A stretch of 21,323 bases of DNA from a virus, in the IMG/VR virus record IMGVR_UViG_3300006128_001005, positions 1 to 21,323 of that record; one strand, 5' to 3'. The notes below the pieces were generated by a model, which was not told the DNA's origin, did no database searches, and saw nothing but the letters and a program-made list of their open reading frames with translations. Positions 7,077-14,000 of this stretch are shown piece by piece; position 1 is the first letter of the stretch; each line of letters opens with the position of its first letter. The position numbers and the translations under genes are program-made.

Positions 7077-8240
7077 ATGTTTTTTACGGTAAGCACACGA
7101 GAAGATTCACGTTTTCCAGTTAATTATAAACTTACTGAGAAATATACGCTTAACTGCGATGAAGGGTGGCAGTTAATTACTAATGATAAATCTAAAATAG
7201 CCGTTTTCAAAGGCTATTCATTTGATGATTATAATAATTTGTTTGATGATCCTACTCCAAAACATAATGGAAATTTTTGTTTAATATATGTTAATCTAAA
7301 CGGTGAAATCATAATTACGCACGATGCAGAACGTTCTTTTCCGCTTTGGTTTAACGAAACATCATATGGCAATATAGATATTGAACAAGGTACTTTTATT
7401 GCAGCAAATTCTTATTTAAAAATTTCATCTAATAGTTTTGATAGTATTAACTTTAATATAAAAAATATAATTAATAACAATTTGTGTGAAGATGATGCAG
7501 TTGATATTATATACAATAATCTTGTTACTAAATTTACTTGGCTAAAGAATAATTGTCCAGTAACGCCAAATATTTTCTTTACTGGCGGAATAGATTCACT
7601 ACTATGCTTATCTATGTTGCGACATTTAGATATCAAACACAATTTGTTAATGCACGAATATATTGAATATGATCAATTTTCTTTAAATTTTTATAATATT
7701 TTTGAAGATTTAAATTATTATTGGGGATATTCTCAAATACACTATTGGAATACGCCATCGTGGTTAATAAGTGGAAGCATGGGCGATGAAAATTTTTTAC
7801 GTGGTCCATTAAACATACACCTATTATTACAAAATCGTGGATTAAAAATTCAAGATGTTTTACAAAAAAATGCTTATCACTACGAATATTTTACAAAACC
7901 AAGCAATATAAATTTGCAAATAGATTCTAAATTGAAATTTTATACAAAAAATAAAGCAATGCTATATGAAAAAATTATAGAAATTAATCTAAATGATCAT
8001 CAACATTGGCATATTGGCAATACGCTAACATTTACTCCGTTTAAAGATATTTCTATCCTTACTACAATTTTAAGTATGAGCGATGCTGATATTGAAAAAC
8101 AAATGATGGATGCAAGTTTGCAAAAGAAAATTATTGCAAAAGCAGCACCGCAACTGTTAAAGTACCTAAGCAAGCAAAAGAATACAAGTTATTCAACTGT
8201 ATGGGAATTGTATAAGGATTTATATAGTGGATCAACTTAA
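7077..8240 (+). CDS. Asparagine synthetase-like protein without the glutaminase Cys
   Basis: A 387-aa protein; ATG 7077 is chosen because GGGG (7068-7071) precedes it, and the longer GTG 7050 start would lie in the hairpin loop. Residues about 1-140 resemble a class II glutamine amidotransferase fold (HNGNFCLIYVNLNGEIII then DAERSFPLWF), but the N-terminus reads MFFT, so the catalytic Cys2 is missing. Residues 169-174, TGGIDS, form the ATP pyrophosphatase loop. GSMGDENF near 233-240 corresponds to the GDGGDE region of asparagine synthetases. At under 400 aa it is shorter than AsnB (about 550). It probably activates a carboxylate by adenylation and uses ammonia or another amine. The product cannot be told from sequence. 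It overlaps the next gene by 14 nt. Confidence 0.72.
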   Translation: MFFTVSTREDSRFPVNYKLTEKYTLNCDEGWQLITNDKSKIAVFKGYSFDDYNNLFDDPTPKHNGNFCLIYVNLNGEIIITHDAERSFPLWFNETSYGNIDIEQGTFIAANSYLKISSNSFDSINFNIKNIINNNLCEDDAVDIIYNNLVTKFTWLKNNCPVTPNIFFTGGIDSLLCLSMLRHLDIKHNLLMHEYIEYDQFSLNFYNIFEDLNYYWGYSQIHYWNTPSWLISGSMGDENFLRGPLNIHLLLQNRGLKIQDVLQKNAYHYEYFTKPSNINLQIDSKLKFYTKNKAMLYEKIIEINLNDHQHWHIGNTLTFTPFKDISILTTILSMSDADIEKQMMDASLQKKIIAKAAPQLLKYLSKQKNTSYSTVWELYKDLYSGST

Positions 8241-8589
8241 ACCAGACTTGGAAAAAGATTTGTTTGATAGTCAATATATCCGTGATAAAGCACGTGATAA
8301 TGACATATATTGTCAGCATCTTTATGCTACATTGTGCAATAATGAGTTTATTAAAGCAGAAGTGCTATCTATTCTTGCAGCAGAACATTGGAGTTGTAGT
8401 TGGCGATATGCTGGCGGCATTGCTGCTGGTTTATATGATGGCAGCTTTAACGGCGATTATATGCGATATTACACAGCAAGCTTTAGTGATGATACAAATT
8501 ATATTTCAGAAGGTATGATTGACGAAGAAGTACGTGAAGATTTAAAAAAACTTGGTTGGTACGTAGTTGAAAACAAGGTAAATATATAA
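8227..8589 (+). CDS. Conserved phage protein of unknown function
   Basis: A 120-aa acidic protein beginning at GTG 8227, supported by AAGGA at 8214-8218. It starts 14 nt inside the AsnB-like gene and ends on the TAATG junction with the following gene. The central part, LAAEHWSCSWRYAGGIAAGL, is the most distinctive stretch and looks like a small helical core. The ends are charged. No catalytic motif, signal peptide or membrane helix is visible. I do not recognise a named family. The tight coupling on both sides suggests it is made in a fixed ratio with its neighbours. Confidence 0.7.
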   Translation: MDQLKPDLEKDLFDSQYIRDKARDNDIYCQHLYATLCNNEFIKAEVLSILAAEHWSCSWRYAGGIAAGLYDGSFNGDYMRYYTASFSDDTNYISEGMIDEEVREDLKKLGWYVVENKVNI

Positions 8590-10097
8590 TGTTCTTAAAC
8601 ATTTTAGCACTACTAAGTGCCATAAGCATAAGCGGCGTTGCAGCATATTACAGTATTGCTGGTCTTACTGCTATATTCAGTGGTGCAGTTATTCCTATTA
8701 TCATTATGGGTGGCGTATTAGAATTTGGTAAGATTATTACCACAGTATGGCTGCATCAGAATTGGAACCGTGTAAATTTCATTGTTAAATGGTATCTTGC
8801 ACTTGCAGTACTTGTGTTGATGTTTGTAACAAGTATGGGTATCTTTGGATTCCTATCACGTGCGCACATTGAAACTACAAGCAGTGTAGGTGATAATACA
8901 CTACTCATTGAACAAATTGATCAAAATCTTAGCGTAGAACAGCAACGCATTAAAGATAATCAAAGTGTTATCAAGCAAATGGATGATGCTGTAAATGGTC
9001 TGCTAAGTGGCAGTGCATCGAATGCTACCAAAGATAACAACCGCACTGCTACGTTAGCTACACAAGCAACCAAGCTACGTGATAGTCAAAAGAAAGACCG
9101 CGAAGCAGCTAACAAAACTATTGATGAAACCAATAAACGTATTCAAGATTTGAATGCTCAAAAGCTAAAACTCAACCAAGCACAGCTAAAAGTTGAAGCC
9201 GAAGTTGGACCAATTAAATATATTGCACAATTAATATATGGAGATAATGTTGATAAATCACTTCTTGAACGAGCAGTTCGCTGGGTTATTATTTTTATTG
9301 TCGCGGTGTTTGATCCCCTTGCTGTCTCTTTGGTTTTGGGCGCAACTATGGGTATATCGTCTCGTCGCAAAGAACCCGAAGCAGCAGTAGAATATGTGGA
9401 AAAAATTGTTGAAGTTCCCGTTGAAAAGATTGTTACAGTTTATAATAATGATGCTATTCTTCGTGCTGATGCGCTTGAAGCACAAGTTGCAGAACTTCTT
9501 TCACGTGAGCCAGAAGTCGTAGAAACTGTAATTACACAACCTGTGCCTATCTATGAAGAACGTATTATAGAAAAAATAGTAGAAGTTCCAACTACAACTA
9601 TTGTTGAAAAGGTAGTTGAAATAGACAAGATTGTAGAAATTCCAGTTGAAAAAATAGTAGAAGTAGAAAAAATTGTTGATAATACAGACAATAAAACACT
9701 TATGGATTTAACTGCTGCATTAGATCAGTTGCTCAAAGAAGTAGAAAATAAAAATAATACTATTCATAAACTTAATGCTGAAATAGAAATATTACGTGAA
9801 GAAAGTAGCGGAGTAGATGAAAAAGCATATTTGTTAGATATAGATACTGATATTATAGGACCATCATACCCAATTAATCCTAATGTAGGTCAATTGTTTA
9901 TACTTGTGTCACAACCAAATAATCTTTATAAGTGGAATGGCGACATGTGGATTTTAGTTGACAAAAACCAAAACACTGGCTATACTGATAATATAAATTG
10001 GAAGCATTGGCAGTTAGGTCGCTTACAACGTGCTGAAATTGAATTTGATGATATGACTAACCAAGAACAAGCTGCATTAGAAACGTTAAGTGTATGA
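8589..10097 (+). CDS. Membrane-anchored coiled-coil protein with EKIVEVP repeats
   Basis: A 502-aa protein of unknown function. Residues about 2-55 hold two hydrophobic segments, and a third lies at about 75-100 (WYLALAVLVLMFVTSMGIFG). Residues about 110-215 are a long charged, Gln/Lys-rich coiled coil. Another membrane segment follows at about 228-255 (WVIIFIVAVFDPLAVSLVLG). Residues about 266-370 contain repeated E-K-I-V-E-V-P-V units predicted to form an extended rod. A second coiled coil is at about 375-400. The C-terminal part (NNLYKWNGDMWILVDKNQ) resembles a short domain seen in phage structural proteins. Start and stop overlap both neighbours (TAATG, ATGA). It could link the inner membrane to another structure during infection or lysis; this is a guess from architecture. 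Confidence 0.72.
   Translation: MFLNILALLSAISISGVAAYYSIAGLTAIFSGAVIPIIIMGGVLEFGKIITTVWLHQNWNRVNFIVKWYLALAVLVLMFVTSMGIFGFLSRAHIETTSSVGDNTLLIEQIDQNLSVEQQRIKDNQSVIKQMDDAVNGLLSGSASNATKDNNRTATLATQATKLRDSQKKDREAANKTIDETNKRIQDLNAQKLKLNQAQLKVEAEVGPIKYIAQLIYGDNVDKSLLERAVRWVIIFIVAVFDPLAVSLVLGATMGISSRRKEPEAAVEYVEKIVEVPVEKIVTVYNNDAILRADALEAQVAELLSREPEVVETVITQPVPIYEERIIEKIVEVPTTTIVEKVVEIDKIVEIPVEKIVEVEKIVDNTDNKTLMDLTAALDQLLKEVENKNNTIHKLNAEIEILREESSGVDEKAYLLDIDTDIIGPSYPINPNVGQLFILVSQPNNLYKWNGDMWILVDKNQNTGYTDNINWKHWQLGRLQRAEIEFDDMTNQEQAALETLSV
9389..9680 (+). repeat. EKIVEVPVEKIV-type protein repeat region
   Basis: Within the membrane coiled-coil gene, short units of the form (V)EKIVE(V/I)P(V/T) recur at 9389-9442 and again in a denser block at 9555-9680. 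Codons differ between units, so the repeat is kept at protein level more than at DNA level, which argues for selection on the rod-like structure and not for recent slippage. Confidence 0.7.
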
Positions 10098-10486
10098 ACG
10101 ATAGCAGAATAGTTACTGCTCCAGATATAGATTTGGATAATAGATTTAAAATATTGCTTGTGGATTGTGATTGGAGCGATATTCAAAAATTAAGCAGCAG
10201 TATAAATTCTTTAGGTATAGACATTACTGTATTTTTATACGGAAGCAACGATACCGATGATACATGGTGTATCAATACCAATAAGCATGCTTATGCTACA
10301 TTGGTTAATTGTAGATTTAGTGGCAACAAAGAATTACTAAAAGGGTTTTTGCTTGCTCAAAAAAATACGTGGGCGCTAGGACAAAGCGAAATTGGTGCAG
10401 CAACCCATAGAAATGTATTTGACATTTATTCGTGGATGCTGTTACAATACAATAATTATAATAAAGAGGAAAATAATGACTCATAG
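10094..10486 (+). CDS. Small alpha/beta protein of unknown function
   Basis: A 130-aa protein that starts inside the stop codon of the preceding gene (ATGA at 10094-10097) and overlaps the bS21 gene by 11 nt. A strand FKILLVDCDW is followed by a helix and a second strand (ITVFLYGSND), giving a Rossmann-like alternation. A further strand-helix unit, ATLVNCRFSGNKELLKGFLLAQ, follows. The C-terminus is Asn/Tyr-rich. The Asp-containing first strand might bind metal or nucleotide, but no complete motif is present. Not recognised. Its place directly before bS21 suggests co-expression with it. Confidence 0.65.
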   Translation: MNDSRIVTAPDIDLDNRFKILLVDCDWSDIQKLSSSINSLGIDITVFLYGSNDTDDTWCINTNKHAYATLVNCRFSGNKELLKGFLLAQKNTWALGQSEIGAATHRNVFDIYSWMLLQYNNYNKEENNDS

Positions 10487-10724
10487 ACCTGAAATAGAAA
10501 ATGTACGTCAGCGTGGTTTTTTCGTTGAAGTTCATAATAATGATGTTAATAAAGCACTTCGCAAAATGAAAAAGATGCTACAACAAGATGGAATTTTTCA
10601 AACATTGCGTGAGCGTGAAAGATTTGAACAACCGAGTATGACTCGCAAAAAAGCAAAGGCTCGTGCAGTCAAGCGTTGGCAGAAGAAGTTGAAAGAACTT
10701 CGCAATAGCGGCATCGCACGTTAA
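10476..10724 (+). CDS. rpsU: Ribosomal protein bS21 homologue
   Basis: An 82-aa basic protein. The start is ATG 10476, preceded by AGAGGA (10465-10470). The sequence follows bS21: a short strand FFVEVHNNDVNKAL, then RKMKKMLQQDG, an RERERFEQPSMTRKKAKARAV segment (key features: Arg/Glu-rich helix, E-x-P-S/T, R-K-K-A-K-A) and the basic end KRWQKKLKEL. In bacteria bS21 binds the 30S platform near the 3' end of 16S rRNA and helps mRNA selection. Phage copies are known from some marine and very large phages and may replace the host protein to favour phage mRNAs. Here it sits between an unknown gene and GMP reductase (14 nt apart). The acidic N-terminal addition MTHRPEIENV is a little longer than in host forms. 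Confidence 0.9.
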   Translation: MTHRPEIENVRQRGFFVEVHNNDVNKALRKMKKMLQQDGIFQTLRERERFEQPSMTRKKAKARAVKRWQKKLKELRNSGIAR

Positions 10725-10738
10725 TCAATAGGTGAATA

Positions 10739-11848
10739 ATGCGTATAATTAATGATACTAAATTGGATTTCTCCGACGTTTTAATCTTGCCTAAACGTTC
10801 CACCCTTACAAGTCGTGAAGAAGTATCACTAGAAAGAACATTCAAGTTTAGAAATAGTGGTGCATCTTGGACTGGCGTAGGAATTATGGCGGCAAATATG
10901 GATGGCGTTGGAACATTTGAAATGGCAGAAAAACTTGCCACCTATAAAATGTTTGCTTGTTTGCGCAAGAATTATACGCCCGAAGAACTTATCCTTTGGA
11001 TTGGTCGCACTGGCTACGCAATACAAGACTATTGGGCTTATGGTCTTGGCATTAAACAAGAAGAATACGAAAATTTCAAACTTGTTAAGAGAATGTTGCC
11101 AAAGGATAATATCAAGTTTGTTTGTATTGATGTTGCGAATGGTTATACAGAACGATTTGTAGAGTTTGTTAAAAAATTCCGTAGTGAAAATCCTGACCTA
11201 GTTATCATTGCTGGTAATGTAGTCACTGGTGAAATGTGTGAGGAGTTGCTTCTTGCAGGAGCAGATATTATTAAAGTTGGTATTGGTCCTGGTAGTGTCT
11301 GTACTACTCGCCTCAAAACGGGTGTGGGTTATCCACAGCTTAGTGCTATTATTGAGTGTGCTGATGCTGCTCATGGGCTTGGCGGACATATCATTAGTGA
11401 TGGTGGTTGCACTTGCCCTGGCGACGTGTCTAAGGCTTTTGGGGCTGGCGCAGACTTCGTAATGCTTGGCGGCATGTTGGCTGGTCACGATCAAGGTGGC
11501 GGTGATATTGTATCACAAACCACTCGTAGTAACCAAGTATGGATACAAGATGATGGTACGCCCGATGATATCTTTACTACTAAACAGTTTGTTAAGTTCT
11601 ATGGCATGAGTTCAAAATCTGCCAATGATAAACATAGCGGTGGATTGAAATCATATCGTGCCGCAGAAGGCAAGGAAGTGGCCGTGCCTTATCGTGGTGA
11701 TGTGGGCGAAACCCTACAAGATATTCTTGGTGGAGTTCGTTCTACCCTAACTTATGTCGGCGCAAAACGTCTTAAAGAACTATCTAAACGCACAACTTTT
11801 ATCCGTGTCAATAATCAAGTGAATAATATTTTTTCAAAAAACCCTTGA
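10739..11848 (+). CDS. guaC: GMP reductase
   Basis: A 369-aa TIM-barrel enzyme that converts GMP to IMP and ammonia with NADPH. The sequence follows GMP reductases and not IMP dehydrogenase. It has [16 protein letters not shown] at the start, [12 protein letters not shown], the active-site loop [11 protein letters not shown] with Cys188 and Thr189, then [22 protein letters not shown]. Further on come [27 protein letters not shown] (key parts ISDGG and GADFVMLGG), [19 protein letters not shown] and RTTFIRV. The CBS domains of IMPDH are absent, and the length fits the family (about 345). It follows bS21 with a 14-nt gap. A phage could use it to shift purines from G towards A for an AT-rich genome, or to recycle host GMP; that purpose is inferred. 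The stop TGA lies within the -35 box of the next promoter. Confidence 0.93.
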   Translation: MRIINDTKLDFSDVLILPKRSTLTSREEVSLERTFKFRNSGASWTGVGIMAANMDGVGTFEMAEKLATYKMFACLRKNYTPEELILWIGRTGYAIQDYWAYGLGIKQEEYENFKLVKRMLPKDNIKFVCIDVANGYTERFVEFVKKFRSENPDLVIIAGNVVTGEMCEELLLAGADIIKVGIGPGSVCTTRLKTGVGYPQLSAIIECADAAHGLGGHIISDGGCTCPGDVSKAFGAGADFVMLGGMLAGHDQGGGDIVSQTTRSNQVWIQDDGTPDDIFTTKQFVKFYGMSSKSANDKHSGGLKSYRAAEGKEVAVPYRGDVGETLQDILGGVRSTLTYVGAKRLKELSKRTTFIRVNNQVNNIFSKNP

Positions 11849-11873
11849 CAAATGATGTATGAATCACTAAATA
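11845..11873 (+). promoter_or_regulatory. Sigma70-type promoter of the Hsp20 gene
   Basis: TTGACA (11845-11850), which contains the guaC stop codon, a 17-nt spacer, then TAAATA (11868-11873) in CTAAATATATATAG. Transcription would start near 11880, at the end of the 5' arm of the leader hairpin. Confidence 0.7.
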
Positions 11874-11874
11874 T

Positions 11875-11907
11875 ATATAGACGATGCCAATGATGGGTCG
11901 TCTATAT
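11875..11907 (+). promoter_or_regulatory. Leader hairpin upstream of the Hsp20 gene
   Basis: ATATAGACGA (11875-11884) pairs perfectly with TCGTCTATAT (11898-11907) around a 13-nt loop. There is no T-run after it, so it is unlikely to be a simple terminator. Unlike the hairpins at 7040 and 16550 it leaves the ribosome binding site AAAGGAG (11922-11928) free. RNA started at the overlapping promoter would lack part of the 5' arm. Confidence 0.55.
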
Positions 11908-11935
11908 TATACTCGCTTAATAAAGGAGAAATAGC

Positions 11936-12376
11936 ATGAGTAACCTACTACAGGTCTTCGACCAAAAACTTTTTGATAACCTTCATCGCACCACTATTGG
12001 TTTTGATCGTTTATTTAATGATATGCTACGTGTGAATAGCATTAACGTTCAGCAAAATTATCCACCATACAATATCATCCGTAACGATGACACCAATTAT
12101 GAAATTCAGATTGCCATCAGTGGCTTTTCTGAAAAGGATATTGATATCACACTAACTGATAATCAATTGGTTATCACTGGCGAAAACACTGATGAGGATA
12201 CCCGTGATTGGGTATATCGTGGTATTGCTAGCCGCAAGTTTATCCGCACATTTGCACTAAGTGACGATGTTGTGGTAAATTCTGCAAAGGTTAAGAATGG
12301 CTTGCTTATTGTTTCATTGGAACATATTATTCCAGACGAAAAGAAGCCAAAGAAAATCCCAGTAATTGCGGATTAA
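11936..12376 (+). CDS. Hsp20-family small heat-shock protein
   Basis: A 146-aa protein with a strong ribosome binding site (AAAGGAG). An N-terminal region of about 40 residues (FDQKLFDNLHRTTIGFDRLF, an IbpA-like opening) leads into the alpha-crystallin domain, about residues 44-135. That domain includes YNIIRNDDTNYEIQIAISGF, cut here to its ends, the strand LTDNQLVITGE, a YRGIASRKFIRTFAL segment typical of IbpA and the closing NGLLIVSLEH. The C-terminal IPV is the I-x-I/V anchor for oligomer formation. Such ATP-independent holdases are common in T4-like marine phages and are thought to protect capsid or host proteins during infection. It has its own promoter and is separated from clpS by a GC-rich hairpin. 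Confidence 0.92.
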   Translation: MSNLLQVFDQKLFDNLHRTTIGFDRLFNDMLRVNSINVQQNYPPYNIIRNDDTNYEIQIAISGFSEKDIDITLTDNQLVITGENTDEDTRDWVYRGIASRKFIRTFALSDDVVVNSAKVKNGLLIVSLEHIIPDEKKPKKIPVIAD

Positions 12377-12390
12377 TATATAGCAATAAA

Positions 12391-12422
12391 CACGGCGGGA
12401 ATTGTCCCGCCGTGTAAATATA
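12391..12422 (+). promoter_or_regulatory. GC-rich hairpin and promoter-like element between hsp20 and clpS
   Basis: CACGGCGGGA (12391-12400), loop ATTG, and TCCCGCCGTG (12405-12414) form a perfect 10-bp stem of high GC in an AT-rich setting. No T-run follows; instead GTAAATATAATA begins at its edge, similar to elements at 11867 and 16561. It may block exonucleases at the 3' end of hsp20 mRNA, act as a terminator of an unusual type, and mark a new transcript start for clpS. Confidence 0.55.
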
Positions 12423-12428
12423 ATAGAG

Positions 12429-12752
12429 ATGAGTAAAATGAGCACAGACGCAGCCACAAAAACTCGTGTTAAGATTGCACCTAAAACTGACTTAGCACCA
12501 CCACCTAAGTTTCAAGTTATCTTTTTTAATGATAATGTAACTACTGTAGAATTTGTTATGCATGTTTTAACAGAAATATTTGAGCATGATGAAGATAATG
12601 CAATGACATTAACAGCTAAAATTCATGAGCAAGGTCAAGCAGTAGTAGCAGTATTTCCTTTTGAAATTGCTGAAAGCAAAGCAGTTGAAACAACATTGCT
12701 TGCAAGAACAAACAGCTTTCCACTTAATGTAAAGATTGAACCTGTATCCTAA
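12429..12752 (+). CDS. clpS: ClpS-like N-degron adaptor
   Basis: A 107-aa protein (start ATG 12429; ATG 12438 is also possible). A frame extension to TTG 12402 would lie in the hairpin and is rejected. The ClpS core spans residues 26-104: PKFQVIFFNDNVTTVEFVMH, the helix with His66 in KIHEQGQ, and the end FPFEIAESKA...LNVKIEP. ClpS delivers proteins with destabilising N-termini to ClpA-containing protease. Using E. coli numbering, which matches here, Asn34, Asp35 and His66 of the binding pocket are kept, but Asp36 is Asn and the gatekeeper Met40 is Val. The pocket may therefore accept a different residue set. The gene follows hsp20 and meets the phosphoesterase gene with a 4-nt convergent overlap. 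Some phages are known to carry clpS; the effect on the host is not known. Confidence 0.88.
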   Translation: MSKMSTDAATKTRVKIAPKTDLAPPPKFQVIFFNDNVTTVEFVMHVLTEIFEHDEDNAMTLTAKIHEQGQAVVAVFPFEIAESKAVETTLLARTNSFPLNVKIEPVS

Positions 12753-13525
12753 ACTTCAATTAATTTTGGAAAATAAGCGTGACCAATGTTTTCTTCTTCT
12801 CGCCCACGAGGATGACAAACATATCTAATGCCATCAATAATTTCATCATAGCGACGATGCACATGACCAAAGCACCATGTATCTATTTTTTTATTTGTGT
12901 TGGCATTTAGTACTAGTGACATTAAACTATTACCAGCACGACCCATATGGCAAAAATCCATGTTATCATTTATATACCTAAATTTTTGTAACGGACTTGT
13001 GTGAGTTACGACTACAATTTTACGAATACGTGGATCGATATCAAAGGTTTGCACTTGGTTTAATAAAGTTTGAGCATCTGCTTTTGCAGCTATAAAAATT
13101 TCACTCATTAGCTGTTCATTATATATTTCATTAACTAACGAGTTCCAACAATCTGCTGGACTTATTTCAGGCTGACAAAAATCAAAAGTCCACCAACCAT
13201 TGCATCCTACAAATGCAACATCATCTAACACAATAGCACTTTTATAAAGATAGGTTATATTTTTGATAGGTTTTAATTTTTCTTGAAATTTATGGCAGTT
13301 TTCAAAAATATTAAGTTGATGGTTATGTTCATGATTGCCCTCAACAAATATAACATGTCTATAATGTTTGCTGATTTCTAAAAGAGTTTGATAACTATAA
13401 TTCCAATTATTTGATATATCGCCTGCAACTACTGCTACAAGACTAGTTCCTAGTCCTTTATAATTCAGTAGTTTGTCAGATGACCACCAGTTGTCATGTA
13501 AGTCACTATATAAATCAAAATGCAT
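12749..13525 (-). CDS. Calcineurin-like metallophosphoesterase
   Basis: A 258-aa protein on the minus strand with all five metal-binding blocks of the family. They are SDLH (Asp8, His10), AGDIS (Asp36), EGNHEH (Asn64, His65), VVTHTSP (His175) and FGHVHRR (His221, His223). These residues bind two metal ions and cleave phosphomonoesters or phosphodiesters. The substrate could be nucleic acid ends, cyclic or dinucleotide signals, or nucleotides. No helper domain is seen that would decide. There is no signal peptide, so it is cytoplasmic. The start ATG follows CAGGTG at a suitable distance. It is divergent from the 119-aa gene, with 38 nt between starts, and converges on clpS. Confidence 0.88.
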   Translation of the reverse strand: MHFDLYSDLHDNWWSSDKLLNYKGLGTSLVAVVAGDISNNWNYSYQTLLEISKHYRHVIFVEGNHEHNHQLNIFENCHKFQEKLKPIKNITYLYKSAIVLDDVAFVGCNGWWTFDFCQPEISPADCWNSLVNEIYNEQLMSEIFIAAKADAQTLLNQVQTFDIDPRIRKIVVVTHTSPLQKFRYINDNMDFCHMGRAGNSLMSLVLNANTNKKIDTWCFGHVHRRYDEIIDGIRYVCHPRGREEENIGHAYFPKLIEV

Positions 13526-13563
13526 TTTTTGAACACCTGTAGTAATTATGAATATATAAGAGC

Positions 13564-13923
13564 ATGAACATAATTTTTGATAAAAGCAATATTGAATTAT
13601 TACGCGAAAGATATACTGTATTAGAACTTGATACAGTCATGCAACCAAAGATGGTAGAACCATTGACTCTTTATGCTGTCATTGAACTTACTAATATAGG
13701 TGATATTGCAACTTTAAATTTTTTTAAAGAGTTACACGAAGAGTTTATTGTAGAATATAAAAGCGGCAATTGGCAACGTGCCATTGAACTTGCTACATCG
13801 TTGCACGAACAATTTAATGGCGAACTTACAGAATTTTATGATTTAGTTATTGACTTTTGCCAGGAATCTGTTAAAGTAAATAGAAGTTGGGACGGTATTA
13901 GACACACTGTACCAAATGAATAA
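13564..13923 (+). CDS. Helical protein of unknown function
   Basis: A 119-aa acidic protein. The start ATG 13564 has only a weak AAGAG upstream. The second half is mostly helical, with NFFKELHEEFIVEYKSGNWQ (residues about 59-78) and RAIELATSLHEQFNGELTEF. No motif, signal peptide or membrane helix is visible, and no family is recognised. The tRNA-Thr gene begins one base after its stop codon, so the two are probably transcribed together and the tRNA cut from the message. Confidence 0.65.
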   Translation: MNIIFDKSNIELLRERYTVLELDTVMQPKMVEPLTLYAVIELTNIGDIATLNFFKELHEEFIVEYKSGNWQRAIELATSLHEQFNGELTEFYDLVIDFCQESVKVNRSWDGIRHTVPNE

Positions 13924-13924
13924 T

Positions 13925-13999
13925 GCCCAAATAGCACAGCGGTAGTGCAATCGCCTTGTAAGCGATAGGTCGGGAGTTCAATCCTCTCTTTGGGCACCA
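13925..13999 (+). tRNA. tRNA-Thr (anticodon UGU)
   Basis: A complete cloverleaf of 75 nt. The acceptor GCCCAAA pairs with TTTGGGC (7 bp). The D stem is GCAC/GTGC with AGCGGTA, and the anticodon stem is ATCGC/GCGAT with loop CTTGTAA and anticodon TGT (13957-13959). The variable loop is AGGTC, and the T stem is GGGAG/CTCTC (one G-T) with loop TTCAATC. The discriminator is A and CCA is encoded (13997-13999). It would read ACA, favoured by an AT-rich phage. Confidence 0.95.
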
Positions 14000-14000
14000 T

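Noticed and set aside
8131-8518. Frames of 62 (-) and 84 (+) codons over the 120-aa gene
   Set aside because: They overlap the better supported coupled gene, show no binding sites and read as hydrophobic shadows.
10829-11494. Several frames of 76-98 codons on both strands within guaC
   Set aside because: guaC is certain by its motifs over the full length; the rest are shadows.
12402-12428. TTG start of ClpS at 12402
   Set aside because: It lies in the GC-rich hairpin; ATG 12429 gives numbering identical to E. coli ClpS.
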